Shown here: in pieces, positions 1 to 11,343 of the stretch | Layout of the letters: every line of letters begins with the position of its first letter | Position numbering within the stretch: the stretch's first letter is position 1 | Assembly (NCBI GenBank): GCA_047967505.1 | Contig: CM106539.1 | From: Dipteris shenzhenensis | Lineage: Eukaryota; Polypodiophyta; Polypodiopsida; Gleicheniales | Length of the DNA stretch: 64,000 bases | Direction: 5' to 3' (one strand) | Notes under the pieces: generated by a model | Seen by the model: only the letters and a program-made list of their open reading frames with translations | Database searches by the model: none | Told to the model about the DNA's origin: nothing | Made by a program: the position numbers and the translations under genes

Positions 1-309
1 CATGAAAACTAGCACATAGCCTTAGCAATACAAGGAGAAACATGCTTCAACAGTCACAAAATGAAATCTCACAAAAAATGAACCTACATTGTTCAAAGAG
101 ACTCACCTTCTTGAAAAACTTCTTTTCAAGAAAGCAAAGAGGGAGAAGGGTGGAGAGGGAGCACAAGTGTTAGGAGAGGGGTGAGTAGTGGTGAGGAGTG
201 GAGAATAGAGTGGGAGGTAGTCAGATATAGCTGGGAGGAGAGATTGCAGCTTACAATAGAGATTGCTAAAGAAAGCGCCGCGTCGCGAGGTTCGGGTTTT
301 AACCCACAA

Positions 310-446
310 CGTCACTATATAGCGATGTTGGTCAGTCGCTATATAGTGACACTTTTATTTAAAAGCGTCGCTATATAGCGATAGAATAGAACAAATCGTC
401 ACTATATAGCGACGGAACAGGTCAAAACGTCGCTATATAGCGACGC
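310..446. repeat. Left subterminal palindrome cluster of CACTA element
   Basis: Five copies of GTCGCTATATAGCGAC or one-base variants (gtcactatatagcgat and similar) lie within about 140 bases, separated by short AT-rich spacers. Most differences from the consensus are C/T or G/A changes. The same motif recurs at the other end of the element. Confidence 0.85.
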
Positions 447-550
447 TTCAGGACACTTTATGTTTAAAGTTAAAAAAGAAGCTCATAGATGCTATTTTAT
501 AACTGTTAATATATTTCCTTGTAACTTATGTTGTGATTTAATAAGTGCAG

Positions 551-749
551 ATGGAAGGGACGTCGTCCGATGATGCACCAATGCCCGGGAGCACAAAGTG
601 GCTTACGAAGAGGTTATATTGTCATTGCACTCATTGCAAGCAAGAAGTACGACATCAACGTCATATTATCATGTGCCACTTGCGAATGTATGGGGAGGAG
701 CCTGAACCAGTACCCATCGTTGGTGTTGCACGTGTTGATGGATTATCGG
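551..749 (+). pseudogene. CACTA transposase first exon
   Basis: The reading frame from the ATG at 551 encodes a Cys/His-rich segment (CHCTHCKQEVRHQRHIIMCH) that resembles the N-terminal zinc-binding region of CACTA tnp2-type proteins. The frame runs to a good splice donor (GTAAGT at about 751) and then into apparent intron. The start was chosen because it is the first ATG in the frame that carries the Cys/His motif. The downstream exon joining it to the transposase core is not clear. It lies directly after the left subterminal repeats, as expected for an element's first exon. Confidence 0.55.
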
Positions 750-1234
750 TAAGTCAAAGCTATTTAAGTTCGCAGTTAATATTGGATACCATTATGGTAC
801 GAAACCTTGAGACAAGATCTTATATTTACACGAAATCTTAAAATAGGATGAGGAGGCTGATGAGGGTACGCATATACCTTCACACTTTGAGCAAGACTAT
901 AGTCTCCCGGATGATGACAAGGGTATGGTCGACATGATGGATTCTATTTTTAGGGGCACTACATCCCATGTACACGTGATGTCAACGTCTGAGGTCAAAA
1001 TGTGAGAGTTGTAATCAACACAATTGTATGACGGTGCTAGGATGTCTAAACTACATGGTTGTCTCTCAATCTTGAATCTACAAGTAAAGTATGGGTGGTC
1101 GGATACAAGTGTCTCGGCCTTAATGAGGTTGGCTCTTGCATTAATTTGACTCATTATTTGGATATTGTTTGTTTTGAGAATCATCATGTATGGATTAGTG
1201 TACCGAATCATCATTATTTGAAGCCTATGTATGT

Positions 1235-1990
1235 TTGAATTGTGATAGGTTGCTCCAGAAGATGTTGCCTGCACCAAATACCATGCCCGCATCAAGAGAT
1301 GAAGTGAAAAAGATGCTAACAACAGTGGGTATGGATTATGATACCATCCATGCTTGCCGTAATGATTGTATTCTCTTTCGTCGTGAGCATGGAGATTTGG
1401 CTAGTTGTCCGAAGTGTGGGGAACAACGATATAGAGATGACTTGCAAGGTGAGCAGATACCGGTAAAGGTCTTGAGACACTTTCCCATCATTGCAAGAAT
1501 ACAACACATGTTCCGATGCAAATCCATAGCGGAGTTGATGACATGGCATGCATCTCGTTGGTCCACTGATGACACATTGATGATCCCACATATTGTGCAG
1601 CTTGGAAGCACATAGACAATCAGTGGTTGGACTTTGCGAGGGAGCCATACAACTTACATCTTGGGCTTGCCATGGACAGTGTGAATCCTTTCGAATTACG
1701 CTCGACATCTTGGTCGACATGGCCCATAGTCATGGTGAATTACAATATCCCACCATGGCTAACAATAAAAAAGGGACACCTCATGCTTGCACTACTTGTG
1801 CCAAGGAAGTACAAGGCAAAAAATATGGACGTGTACATCGCACCTTTGATAGAGGAGTTACAGATATTATGGAGAGGAGTGTGGGTCTTTGATATTTCCA
1901 GAGCTCCTAGACATACCAATGATATTTTGGTCATGGGTATCTTGATGTGGACCATGCATGACTACCCAGGATATGGAGAGTGCGTAGGTA
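1235..1990 (+). pseudogene. Transposase_21 (tnp2) catalytic core, frameshifted
   Basis: Translation shows the signature blocks of the plant tnp2 transposase family: IHACRNDCILFRREHGDL with a following CPKCGEQRY zinc-like pair, then HFPIIARIQHMF, then LGLAMDSVNPFE, YNIPPWLTIKKGHLML, and DVYIAPLIEELQILWRGV. The family normally has DGFNPF where this copy has DSVNPF, so the Gly beside the first catalytic Asp is changed. A frameshift near 1590 separates the first block from the rest, which continues in the frame open from 1627. The product would cut and join CACTA ends in the nucleus, but this copy cannot make a continuous protein without correction. Confidence 0.85.
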
Positions 1991-2151
1991 CGTGGTTGTG
2001 TCTCTACAAGTATAATATAGGATTATGCTTTTATGACTCTCTTTCACACGCATGTCTTATACTAACACATTCATGCACGTGTGCATGACTTGTTACAAGT
2101 GGGTACCATGCTTGTCCTGTTTGTGGACCAAGCGCATGATACTCCAAACAT

Positions 2152-2694
2152 ATGAGGAAAAATGTTTATGAAGGTCATGCTCGATACCTTCCGATGGACC
2201 ATCTTGCACGTAGAGGTCAGCTTGATCCACTACCATCATATTTGAAGACAAGTGACTGGATTCAAGCTTGGAGGGAAAATGGAGAGGAACGTCCTCCTAG
2301 TATGAAGAGGCTATCGATCTTTCACGAGCTTCCTTATTGGGGTCAGTTACAAATCAATCATCTCTTGGATCCCATGTATATCTTCAAGAATGTGGGGGCT
2401 ACTATTTGGGCACACGGTTGGTTCCACAGACTCGAGAGGAGTGCGAGAAGACTTGCGTTCTATGAATAGGATGTCTCATTTTTTACCCCAAGTGCATGCT
2501 TCGGGAAAAGTTGTCCTCCTGAAAGCAACGTGGATCCTCTCTATGAGGGACGAGGCAGCAGTCAAGGCAGACATTGCCTCTTTTCAAACACCAATAGGGT
2601 ACATGCGTTGCCTGAAAGGAGCATTTTCAAAGGACAATAAGCTTAATGGGCTCAAGTCCCATGATTGGCACAAGGTCTTACAAGTATTCTAAGC
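2152..2694 (+). pseudogene. CACTA transposase C-terminal part
   Basis: This continues the tnp2 homology. The first half contains HARYLPMDHLARR, matching the H-RRFLP-H-R block that follows the catalytic core in CACTA proteins. After a frame break near 2460, the second reading frame (to 2692) has short similarity to the region between the transposase core and DUF4218. Intron-like AT-rich DNA follows. Assignment rests mainly on position and on the one block. Confidence 0.6.
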
Positions 2695-3009
2695 TGTAGA
2701 ATTAGTGTACCGATAATCGTGATGCATTAGCATAATTATGATTATGTTATGTTGTTGGCATGACTTCTTTGTTGCTTTGATATTTCATCCTCCCAATTAC
2801 AATAAAAGGGTGCTTACAAGAAGATATTGAAATGCTATATTCAAGATCAGTGGTATTATGAGGTATGCTTACTATCAAATTGCATTGATTGAATTTTCTT
2901 CAATTTAAGGTGATTAATATGTAGACTGATTATGAAAATATCTTACATAAACATGTGAAATAGGTGGATATCTCAAAAAGAGATCTCCATATCGAGCATC
3001 GAGAAGTAC

Positions 3010-3681
3010 ATGGTGGAATCCATCAAAGCTGTATGCTTGCTTGAGAAGCACTTTCCCTCGAGCATTATGACAGCTCAAGTCCACTTGCTTGTGCACATAG
3101 TTCATGAGGTGGCTATTGCAGGTACCGTTCATAGTCAATGGATGTTTTTTCTCGAGCGGTTTATGAAAACTTTGAAGGGATTTGTAAGACAAAGAGCAAG
3201 ACCAAAAGCAAGCATGGCAGAGGGATGGCTTGTGCAAGAGTCATTAGTATATATCACGAAGTTTCTTGCATCCACGGATCCCGATATGCCACAAGCTTGG
3301 CATAACAAGGATGATGATCGCATCATTGGCAAGGTTACCCAAGGAAAAGGGATTGAAAGAAAGATGAGCGAAGAGCAAATGGAGAAATTCAATAAGTTTT
3401 GTATCCTCAATAGCTGTGAGATGAAAAAGTGGATTGAGAGATATGAAGTGGCCAAAGTAGAAAGAGTAAATGCAAGGATGAGATTCAGAGTAATGTACAG
3501 GCGATCACAACCATATCCATGGGATTTGGCTCTTCTCCCCACTCTCACGTCACTTGATTGGCTACAACTGGCTCTGCATAAAGCCGAACGCAATGGAGAG
3601 ACAATAAACGAGCACGAGCGAGAGTTATCATCTGGATGTATGATGCATGTAAGTTTCTTACCTCTTGATGTAATTAAGTAA
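3010..3681 (+). pseudogene. DUF4218 domain of CACTA transposase
   Basis: The open frame contains the DUF4218 signature: HLLVHIVHEVAIAGTVHSQW, then MFFLERFMKTLKGFVRQRARPKASMAEGWL and a trailing E-L-Y segment. In intact family members the pattern is HL--E---GPV--RWMYPFER-M--LK--V-N-ARPEGSIAE. The domain is of unknown biochemical function and is almost always fused downstream of the tnp2 core in plant CACTA elements. This exon is open for about 220 codons and is the best preserved part of the element. Confidence 0.85.
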
Positions 3682-3849
3682 TTATTTGTGGCAATATACG
3701 CTATAAAATAGATTCATCTTCATTGTTTTAATGATGCTCTTTTACAAAACAAAAAGTACAATGCATTATGGTCATATGGATGACATTTTCATGTGGAATG
3801 CATCAATTCAAAGAGAGTCACGTATGATTGTGGAGTCATGGCTAACTTC

Positions 3850-4293
3850 ACACAAGATAGCCAAGCAAGTGCTTCGGATACCAATCCTCTCTCCTCATAG
3901 TTGGATTATTGTGGAACCATACGCAAAATTTATGAAGTTGATTTTAGACGATTTAGTATTTTCATTCTTGATGTAAAATGGTTTAGAACTATTTACAACA
4001 GTCCCCATGCGACAATGAGAAAAGATAGTAGCAGTTTCTTTGCAATAGACTCCACCAAACATTGGACCGATGAAAGTGATACTTTTGTTCTTCTCGAGCA
4101 CTATGAGTAGGTGCATACTAATGATTTAATTAATCAAAGCTTTCATTTTGAAAGATCTGTTGATACATGTACTTAAGCATAATTTCGTATATATAATTGA
4201 CGACATTTGGCACCCATCTTCAATATAGGTGGTTCTTCATCCGGATCGTTCTGATCCAAGATGGTGGTACATGATCCAAGTGCACCATGAAGT
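3850..4293 (+). pseudogene. DUF4216 domain of CACTA transposase
   Basis: The frame from 3901 reads IRKIYEVDFRRFSIFILDVK, then WFRTIYNSPHATMRKDSSSF, which matches DUF4216 (YG-I--I-ELDY--F-V-LFKC-W). After an intron-like gap (about 4108-4228) a short exon encodes DPRWWYMIQVHHEV, the usual end of the domain. A stop precedes the domain in the frame at 3900, so exon joining here is uncertain. Like DUF4218, this is a marker domain of plant CACTA proteins with no known catalytic role. Confidence 0.75.
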
Positions 4294-4317
4294 AAGCAAA
4301 TTTTTGAAGATAGAGAT

Positions 4318-4653
4318 GTGGATATGGAGATGCCACTACCAGTGCCGGATCCAATTGATCCCGATGAATCTAGCGAAGAAGATGAAGGTCACAATATGAG
4401 CCAAGAGGAAGATGCACATAATGACATGACGCAGGAGGAACATGGAGATCACGAAATTGAGGAAGAAGACAACAATCATCAAGAATCACCACACTTTATT
4501 GAACAAGATGATCAAATACTTTTAGGTGAACGTACGATGCTAGAGTACAATGGTGATATAGGAGATCAACTCGGTATAGAGTTGGAGATAGACTTGTTTG
4601 GCACATTAGACTTGGCTCAAGATGAAACAGTTGATGTAAATGCTCTTCATTGA
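4318..4653 (+). pseudogene. Acidic C-terminal tail of CACTA protein
   Basis: An open frame of about 110 codons rich in Asp, Glu, His, Asn and Gln follows the DUF4216 exon. It contains EEDEG and QEEHGDHEIEEEDNNHQE stretches. Plant CACTA proteins often end in such acidic low-complexity tails. It stops at a TGA just before the right subterminal repeats. Splicing from the previous exon is inferred, not seen. Confidence 0.5.
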
Positions 4654-4824
4654 TTTTTTTCATCTCAAACTTGGACATGAATATATGAGCTTCAAAGACT
4701 TGATGTACATGCTCTCATACTTTTATTCTCTCAAAAGATCAAACATGTATGAAAATTTAAAAAATTTTGTCATTGGAAAAAACTAACTTTTAAGGCCTAT
4801 ATGAGTAAAAAAGCTCTCCGAAAA

Positions 4825-5051
4825 ACGTCGCTATAAAATAGTATCTCAGTGTCACTATATAGTGACACTTACATTTTTTATAAACGTCGCTATATAGCAA
4901 CTTTAGAAATTGTCGCTATATAGTGACGTTTGCTTAAAGTTGCTATATAGCGATGCTTTACGGGATGCGCTTACCATATCGACGATTAGCGCCCTACGCG
5001 TGCTAAACATTGGTACTTAAACATCACAATAGGATCCGTGTGTAGTAGTGT
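4825..5051. repeat. Right subterminal repeats and probable terminus of CACTA element
   Basis: Four to five copies of the GTCGCTATATAGCGAC motif and degenerate forms occur at 4825-4958. About 90 bases further on, the sequence ggatccgtgtgtagtagtg ends near 5051; read on the other strand it begins CACTACTACACACGG, as expected of a CACTA terminus. No 3-bp target duplication could be confirmed because the left terminus was not found. Confidence 0.65.
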
Positions 5052-6144
5052 GAGAGGGATTATGGGAGAGAAGAGAAGAAGCAAGTTCGTCGTCTCTGTA
5101 AGTGTCAAATGCAAATGGATGTCACTATTAGCATCCAAGGTGGTTGTTTAACTACAAGTCTTTATTGAACAATATGTGTCTATTTGTTTAGAATAATGGT
5201 AATCTTTGAACAAGATGCCTTCATGCATATAGTAACTTGAATGACGCCTCCATGCATTTCATTTAGTAAGGGTGTGCATTTAATATAAATGAATAAAAAG
5301 AGAAGTAACTTTCAAATTTATATAATATTGGTATTGAAAGACTAAAATATCAAGAAAAAAATTAAAGATTTATAATTACTATATTTTACTAGCAATAGTT
5401 AGAATGACTAGTATCTTCAAATCCACACCTAAAATGAAAACTATCAAAATGTGTTAGTTTACTTCACATTTGCATGAACGAGCAATATTACTATTTCCAT
5501 CATGAGTCACTACAAGGTGTTCTCCTCACTATTACAAGGGTTATGCAGTTTTTGGTGTTACCCATACCCACGTCTTCTCCTACCATCTAATAATGACCAG
5601 GTCTGCAAAATCCCTCAAAAATCATTTCTCTAAAGGCTAGGCCTGCCATCGCCTGCAAAAGCTGGAGATATTATGAGGAAGGGCGTGGTGGGCTAGGTCA
5701 GATTCTCTCTTTCTTTCTATCCAGCCTTTAAGTGATTTTATCTCTCTTTCTATCCTAACAGGTCCCTCTTTAATGCTTCCATCTCCTCCCCCAAATGCTC
5801 CTGACACTCCTCCAACACTCCCCACCCGCTTCCATTCCTAACCTCTCATCTTCCCACAGTTCAAAAGTTTAGTGATGTCGACTCCTTCCTTTCTGAGGTG
5901 CCTGCTTTGACATTGACCTGCTTGCGGCTTTCAACAAACTTGAACGACATCAACCTCCTTGCGACCTTCAACAAACTTCAATGAGCAAAGAGCTTTTGAG
6001 GTAAGTACTCCTCTTTTCTCTTCAGAAATTCAACAACCATAGCCTAGGGAGGCAAATCATAAGAATGCAAGCGTAACGGTAAGAGTGCAAGCAAGAAAGA
6101 GATATGAAGCAAGGTGGCTCGCTGTGGTGGTAGTTGGACTACTG
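5052..6144. other. Intergenic DNA, no gene recognised
   Basis: AT-rich sequence at first, then mixed composition. Short open frames occur on both strands, but none shows a recognisable domain or splice structure. Confidence 0.5.
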
Positions 6145-6200
6145 CCTGGGGCAGCAAAAGAAGCAGCGCATTAACACATTGCCTCTTTTGCTGCCCCAGG
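6145..6200. repeat. TTAA-centred hairpin, copy 1
   Basis: Two 26-base arms flank a central TTAA. The left arm begins CCTGGGGCAGCAAAAGA and the right arm ends TCTTTTGCTGCCCCAGG, a perfect 17-base match. The inner part (AGCAGCGCA against CACATTGCC) has five mismatches, all transitions. It shares its design with three further copies downstream. Confidence 0.85.
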
Positions 6201-7415
6201 TTGTCCATGATAAGTTTAAATATGAGAGAAGTGAAATGGAAATCATCATCTTGTTCAGCGAGTGAGTATGCTGCCAATTATCATCTTGTGCTTACATAGG
6301 GAAAAACCGTGAGAAAGGAAAAGGCAGCATAAGGGAAAATGGTCAGAGGGGTTTAGGGACTGATCAATATGCAGAGAGAAGGCAACTTCACTACGCTGAA
6401 TTTGGAGAATTAGAGAGACGGCTGGTCTGCAGATAGAAGAGAAGGCAAGCTCGCAGTGAATTTGTTGGAGAGACAAGGTTGCAACTTGGTTGTCAATTTG
6501 GAGAAGAGACAACTATTGTGAGGGCATGCATCAAAGCTTGAGTGTAGCAACAGGCTACAGGGAAGCTATGGAGATGATTGAGGCAAGCACGAAGCTGTAG
6601 CTTCATTTTTCTACGTAGAATTATTAGTGGGAGATGGAGACTCGGAGAGGAAGGAAGTTGGATACGTCCAGAGCTCGAGGCTCGAGGGAGCTCAGGAAGC
6701 TGGGTCGTCGTCTTTTGCGATTGAGTGCAATGGAATGGAGGTTGTGGGCAATGCTCAAAGATGATGGAGGAGCATGAACCATGTAGTGCAAGGCGTACTA
6801 TAGCCTGTAGGATTGTTGTTGTGCGAATCATAAGCATGGTGACCGAGGCAATTCTACGATGTTGATCAGAGGCAATTCTCCATTCCTTATGCCTTTCTTT
6901 ATGTTTTCTCAAGTTCCATTCTTTACTCGACATATTCTAGTTTCCATGCTTAATATGCTTCCCTTTGCTGGCTTAATATGCTTTATGACTTAATATGCTT
7001 CCCTTTGCTAGCTTCTATGTAAACTTTTGCAGAGACTTCTACATAGACTTTGGGCTCTTCACGACCTTTGCTTGCTCCATTTTGTTTTGTTACTCCATTT
7101 TTCTTGTGTTGCTTAGGACTTGATGATGTTCACAAGTTTTTTGTTGACTTGGTTGTGTAGCAGCCCGACGTATCATTTCATTTCAGAGGACTTGCCGTCA
7201 AAAATTTGTGCCCATATCAATCGGCTTTTCATAGGTTTACAGCTTGGAGATCTGAGATAACTTCACAAATTTGAGATAGTGTCATTTTAGTGCATTCATG
7301 AAATCTAAGAACATTCATACAATTCTTGCTTCGCCTCCATTTTTTTGCCCTCAACATCCACTCAAATCACAATAAGAGCTAGCTATCGACGTTTCATGTA
7401 TAGGATTGGACTGTC

Positions 7416-7643
7416 ATGAGGTCGTGTGAAAACCCCTCACTGGTTGACGCTTCTGCATCTCCTTCAATACAAAGTTTGCAACTCATTTTCTATGAACCAT
7501 ATCTGCACCTCCCTCTTGTTGTTCCAATCCGTGAATCCATATTTGCAAGCAAGCTTTTCTACAAACCATATATACGAGGCATGTACGCCCACGGTTGCTA
7601 GAGTTACCCCGTGCCATGCAAGGGAGGGGAACTTAGACTGTCA
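7416..7643. other. Short open frames, probably non-coding
   Basis: Two overlapping frames of 61 and 75 codons are open here on the + strand. Neither has recognisable motifs, and they lie between hairpin copies. The rest of 6201-7643 shows nothing I can assign. Confidence 0.3.
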
Positions 7644-7693
7644 GGGGCAGTAAAAGAGGCAGTGCGTTAATGCGCTGCCTCTTTTATTGCCCC
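7644..7693. repeat. TTAA-centred hairpin, copy 2
   Basis: Two 23-base arms flank TTAA. The left arm is GGGGCAGTAAAAGAGGCAGT followed by GCG. The right arm is its reverse complement except at three positions, all of which would form G:U pairs in a + strand RNA. This is the best-paired of the four copies. Confidence 0.85.
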
Positions 7694-7926
7694 CGGCAAT
7701 CCAAGACCCTCCCCCATGTGAGGCATTCAAGTGATATTCAACTCTTCAACAGATGAAAGTTCACAAAACAAATGAGCGAGTGCAAGTCTGGCAAGTCCAA
7801 TGTTCAAGCGTAGAGATAAGAGGAAAAATTTTACAAAACCTTGTAGACCATAGGCATCTAGGTAGCGACCATGGTAAAGAAGGTCCAATTCAAAGACAAT
7901 CCTATTTATGCTCTAGAATTGAATGA

Positions 7927-7972
7927 GAGACCAAAAGAGACAGCGCGTTAACGCGCTGCCTAATTTGGTCCC
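7927..7972. repeat. TTAA-centred hairpin, copy 3
   Basis: Arms of 21 bases around TTAA, with inner arms GACAGCGCG and CGCGCTGCC. Five arm positions differ, so this copy is more decayed than copy 2. The core GGCAGCGCG-TTAA-CGCGCTGCC is recognisably the same family. Confidence 0.8.
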
Positions 7973-8171
7973 TCGGGCAGTCCAATAGTCCCCTCCTTGC
8001 ATAGCGTTCAAAAGACCATGTGACCTATCCCTCCAAGAGTCCACCATAAGACCTGTACACCAAAGCATACTTGTAGACAAAAGATGAAATGGTCGAAGCA
8101 ACCTTTTGTGAGTATGAAAGAAAGTATTGATACATGGAGGATTGAGTAGAAAAGCCTTCATGAAAAGATAG

Positions 8172-8227
8172 CTTGAGATGCCAAAAAGGATAGTGCGTTA
8201 ACACGCTATCCTTTTTTGCCTCTCAAG
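8172..8227. repeat. TTAA-centred hairpin, copy 4
   Basis: Arms of 26 bases around TTAA. The left arm starts CTTGAGATGCCAAAAAGGAT and the right arm pairs with it at 22 of 26 positions. The outer arm differs from copies 1 and 2, so the family is defined by overall design, the A-rich mid-arm and the TTAA centre. Confidence 0.8.
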
Positions 8228-8778
8228 GTGTCTTTTCATGAGGGTAAGGGGTAGGCATAGAAGTGCATATTTACCACTGCAATTCCATATATCCAAGTGT
8301 ACAGATACCACTGCAAGTTGATATAGTATGTGCATTGGAGATGAACCTTTTTCTTTTAGGACACAAGTGGGTGAATGTTCCCTAAACTAGAAATCAATTG
8401 CATTGGTAGATACATGTATTTGTGTCTAGATATGTAAAATGATATTTATTCATAAGTGTGAGTTTACACACCTTTGCATTCATATATGTCAGCAATTTGA
8501 GATATTTGTTTGAAGCTTTTCCCTCATGAGGTGTACACACTTCATGATTTGTTTGGGTCTTTGCCCTTGTGATATGTATTGCATATGTTTTCATAAACAA
8601 AACCTTTATCATATATATATGTGAAAAAGCTCTCATGTTTTTTTGAGCATATGGATAGATTTGAGAAGACCTTTAAACCTGCCATACATTATACTCTATC
8701 TGTTGTTACATGTTGTTTCTTGTTTTTAGTTTTGGTTTACTATGATTGGAAAAATGCCTTATTTTTTGTCTTTTTAGG

Positions 8779-9475
8779 ATGACAAGAAAAAAAGGCAGAA
8801 AAGTTCAAGTGGCACATTCTACAAAGGTGACAAGAGGAACAAAAGTAGATCACAATGCTGAATCATCAGTAGGTGGAATGGAAGAGCAAGAAAGTGTGGT
8901 GGGTCTAGAGGTTGAAGTATCATCAACTCAAAGAGATGAAGGTCCAAGAGTGGAGGAGGATGAGTTGGACGATAGTGAAGTTCAGGTGGAAGGAGGAGGT
9001 GATGTGATTGGCAAATGTAGGATGCTTGATTCAGATCAGTGTCCTCGCATTCCCTTGTGTAGGTTGATACCTTATGCAAGAGTGAGAGGACTTCGTGATG
9101 ATGTATCTTCACTCAAAAGTACATTTCAAGTGGAGGGCTATCTCCTAGAGAAAGGGTCTTTCATTGTATTTGTTTGCAAGATTGATGGAGAGGAGATAGC
9201 TATGACAGATGATATGAGGAAGAGTTGGTCTCCCACCTAGAGAGAGGTGGATGAGGAGTTTGAGAAAGATGTGATGTCTAACACTGACTTTCATTTTATG
9301 TCGCAAAAGATGTTATTTGTTTGGGAGGGCAATCATAGGACCACTGCATGGATGAGTGTTATCATGAAAATCTTTCCTACAAACAAGAAAAGACATGTAC
9401 AACTGGTATGCACAATAATTGACCCAAGGAAAATTAGCGAGATTGCTCTCTTGGCAGGGCTACAATGAATGAATT
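8779..9475 (+). pseudogene. ParB-like domain exon
   Basis: The exon starts right after a splice-acceptor-like TTTTTAG, with ATG at 8779. The N-terminus is basic (MTRKKGRK), then acidic and low-complexity for about 60 residues. Next come CPRIPLCRLIPYARVRGLRD, then LKSTFQVEGYLLEKGSFIVF and, after a TAG at 9238, FVWEGNHRTTAW. This matches the ParB/sulfiredoxin-like layout: I--L-P----R----L--SI---G-----V, then the GNHR box that contacts nucleotide. A TGA at 9466 lies just before a strong GTAAGT donor at 9476. Apart from the two stops the frame is intact. In ParB proteins this fold binds or cleaves nucleotides or loads on DNA; no function can be assigned here. Confidence 0.55.
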
Positions 9476-9571
9476 CGTAAGTACATGGACTCTTTGAAGC
9501 TTCTCCACATTTGTGTTTTATGCTACTTTGCATTTATTGATTGGGTTGTGTACTTTGCTGTTTGTTTTCTA

Positions 9572-11261
9572 GCATGAATGAACATGCCATTATTAAACCC
9601 AGTCTAAGGGATATACTCATAAATGCACATAACATTTGTGAGTGTGACTCTATGGTGTTTATGAGAACATTGTCTTCGAGTCAAATCAAATCAATAGAGA
9701 ATTGGAGGGCTCAAGAGAGTCACAAGGGAAGAAGCCATGGTTTCCATTGACAAGAGGTTATCTGGCAAAGCTTGTCTTCCAGGTAGAATGTTGCATTTGT
9801 ATTGATGCTTACATTTTTATCACTCCTTTGCTTTCTCTAATTGGAACTTACGTATGTAGGTTGAGTACAATACAGAGCTTAAAAAAGCAATGGACAAGAT
9901 ATCTACAAAGCTACCTTTAGATCAAAGGGGAGAGGCAGAAGGAAAGCAGCATCCCATAATTCAAAAGAGAATTGATGATAGGATGGGAAAGGTGTGAATT
10001 GAATTTTCTATACTTTGTTGCATTTATTTTGAAGTTAAGTGACTGACATATCATCTTTGGATAGGTGTTGAATTGTATAGATCCTGGTCTTGTAGAGGCT
10101 TGGTTGGAAAAGTTGTTTGCCTTGCGCTTTGATGGTATGGACTCTTGCGTGACATTGGAGAAGCTCCAACTCATTGCAAAGTCTGATTTGAGATTAGAAA
10201 AAAAAAAATTTCCTTTCTTTGTTAGAAGCCACTAAACCTATGCGAGACATGTACTTCATGCCTGTGGGCGACCTTGAGTACAGAGGGTGTGTTTCTTCTA
10301 CCAATACAAATCATCTTTCATGGTGTCTATTTGTTTCTTGCCAATCGCATGACTCTTATTTTTTTATTATAAAATTTCATCAACTTTTATTGTTTAGGTG
10401 GATTAGTAGAGAGATATTTTTGGAGAAGGTGGAGAGACAGTCATTGAAAGTGCTTGAAGATTTGAGGGTGATCACAACAATGGGCATGCCTTTGGATACC
10501 CCTAAGGATTACACATTGTAGCAATACATGGAGGATATAAAACTGGATGGGAGAAAACATATGTTTGTGGTGCTAAGATCAAAGGAAACAAAGATGGAGA
10601 GCAAGGGTGGAAAAAAAGGAGATGGACTATCTGAGTTGGACATGGCTGCCCATAGGGTGGTTTATAGGTATGCTGTCAATTCATTAGAAGGTTCATTTTT
10701 CATTTGTCTATGTTTGTGCTATTGATTCATGTAATTACACAATCATTGATGGTCGTTTCACTTGATTTCTTGACCTTTTGATGGTTTGGGACATCAAAAT
10801 TTTTTTTCTTTCTTGGTTGATAGATATCTCTCCCACTTCGCAATAGAGAAAAGGATCTCTGAAATTCCAAATTTGTGCAAGAGTTGGGTGGAGATTGGTC
10901 ATGCTACATGCATGTATCCACCTGGCATGCACCATCTCTCTCAATGGGAATTAGGACATTGTCCTTGGTGGATAGATTATTCCTAAAGGACAAGTACTGG
11001 TGCGGGAAAGATACTTGTACAATACTTATGCTTCACAAAAAGCCAATGAAGCAAGTAAGGACAAAGTGGAGGGAAGCTCAAGGAGAGATAAGAAAGAGAA
11101 AGAGAAACAAGAACATCCTACAAAAAAAGGTAAGGAAGATACAATATGATTGTTTGTTGATGTTGTCTTCAATTGCATTAATAAGTTTATGATTGTTCTC
11201 TTTCTAGATGAGGGACCATCTAGTCCTATGAGTCATGAAATGGATCACATAGAGAGTGCAG
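9572..11261 (+). pseudogene. Middle exons of ParB-methyltransferase gene
   Basis: Six exon-like segments with GT-AG borders lie here. Translations are charged and helical, for example EYNTELKKAMDKISTKLPLD (exon at 9860) and LNCIDPGLVEAWLEKLFALR (10065). The 10824 exon contains a Cys/Trp-rich patch (GHATCMYPPGMHHLSQWELG, then HCPWW). I recognise no family. Breaks: a one-base frame change near 9700, a run of A residues near 10200, TAG at 10519, and a frame change near 10980. The segment probably links the ParB-like and methyltransferase-like ends. Confidence 0.45.
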
Positions 11262-11343
11262 GTAAGGGTGTTGTTGTGTTCTGCATATGTAGTTGTTCCT
11301 TTAACACTAGTTTTACTTGTAATTGATTTGCTTTTGCATATAG

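Larger units (their letters stand above)
310..5051 (+). mobile_element. Decayed CACTA/EnSpm DNA transposon
   Basis: The interval holds, in order, tnp2-type transposase pieces (Transposase_21), a DUF4218 domain and a DUF4216 domain, the usual order of plant CACTA transposase genes. Both ends carry clusters of the palindrome GTCGCTATATAGCGAC, which fits CACTA subterminal repeats bound by the transposase. The right end is probably the reverse complement of CACTACTACACACGG, finishing near 5051, because CACTA termini begin with CACTA. I did not find the matching left terminus, so it may be deleted or too diverged, and the left boundary given is only the first subterminal repeat. Stops and frameshifts break the coding region, so the copy is non-autonomous now. 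Family assignment is firm; exact ends are not. Confidence 0.85.

Noticed and set aside
1-309. Open frames on both strands at the left edge
   Set aside because: Short, overlapping each other, purine-rich low complexity, and outside the recognisable transposon; nothing supports them.
4496-4678. - strand frame opposite the acidic CACTA tail
   Set aside because: Shadow of the + strand coding sequence.
7644-7693. MicroRNA precursor at the best hairpin
   Set aside because: The hairpin is a near-perfect inverted repeat shared by four loci with a 4-base loop, more like a repeat element than a plant miRNA foldback; kept only as something small-RNA data could test.
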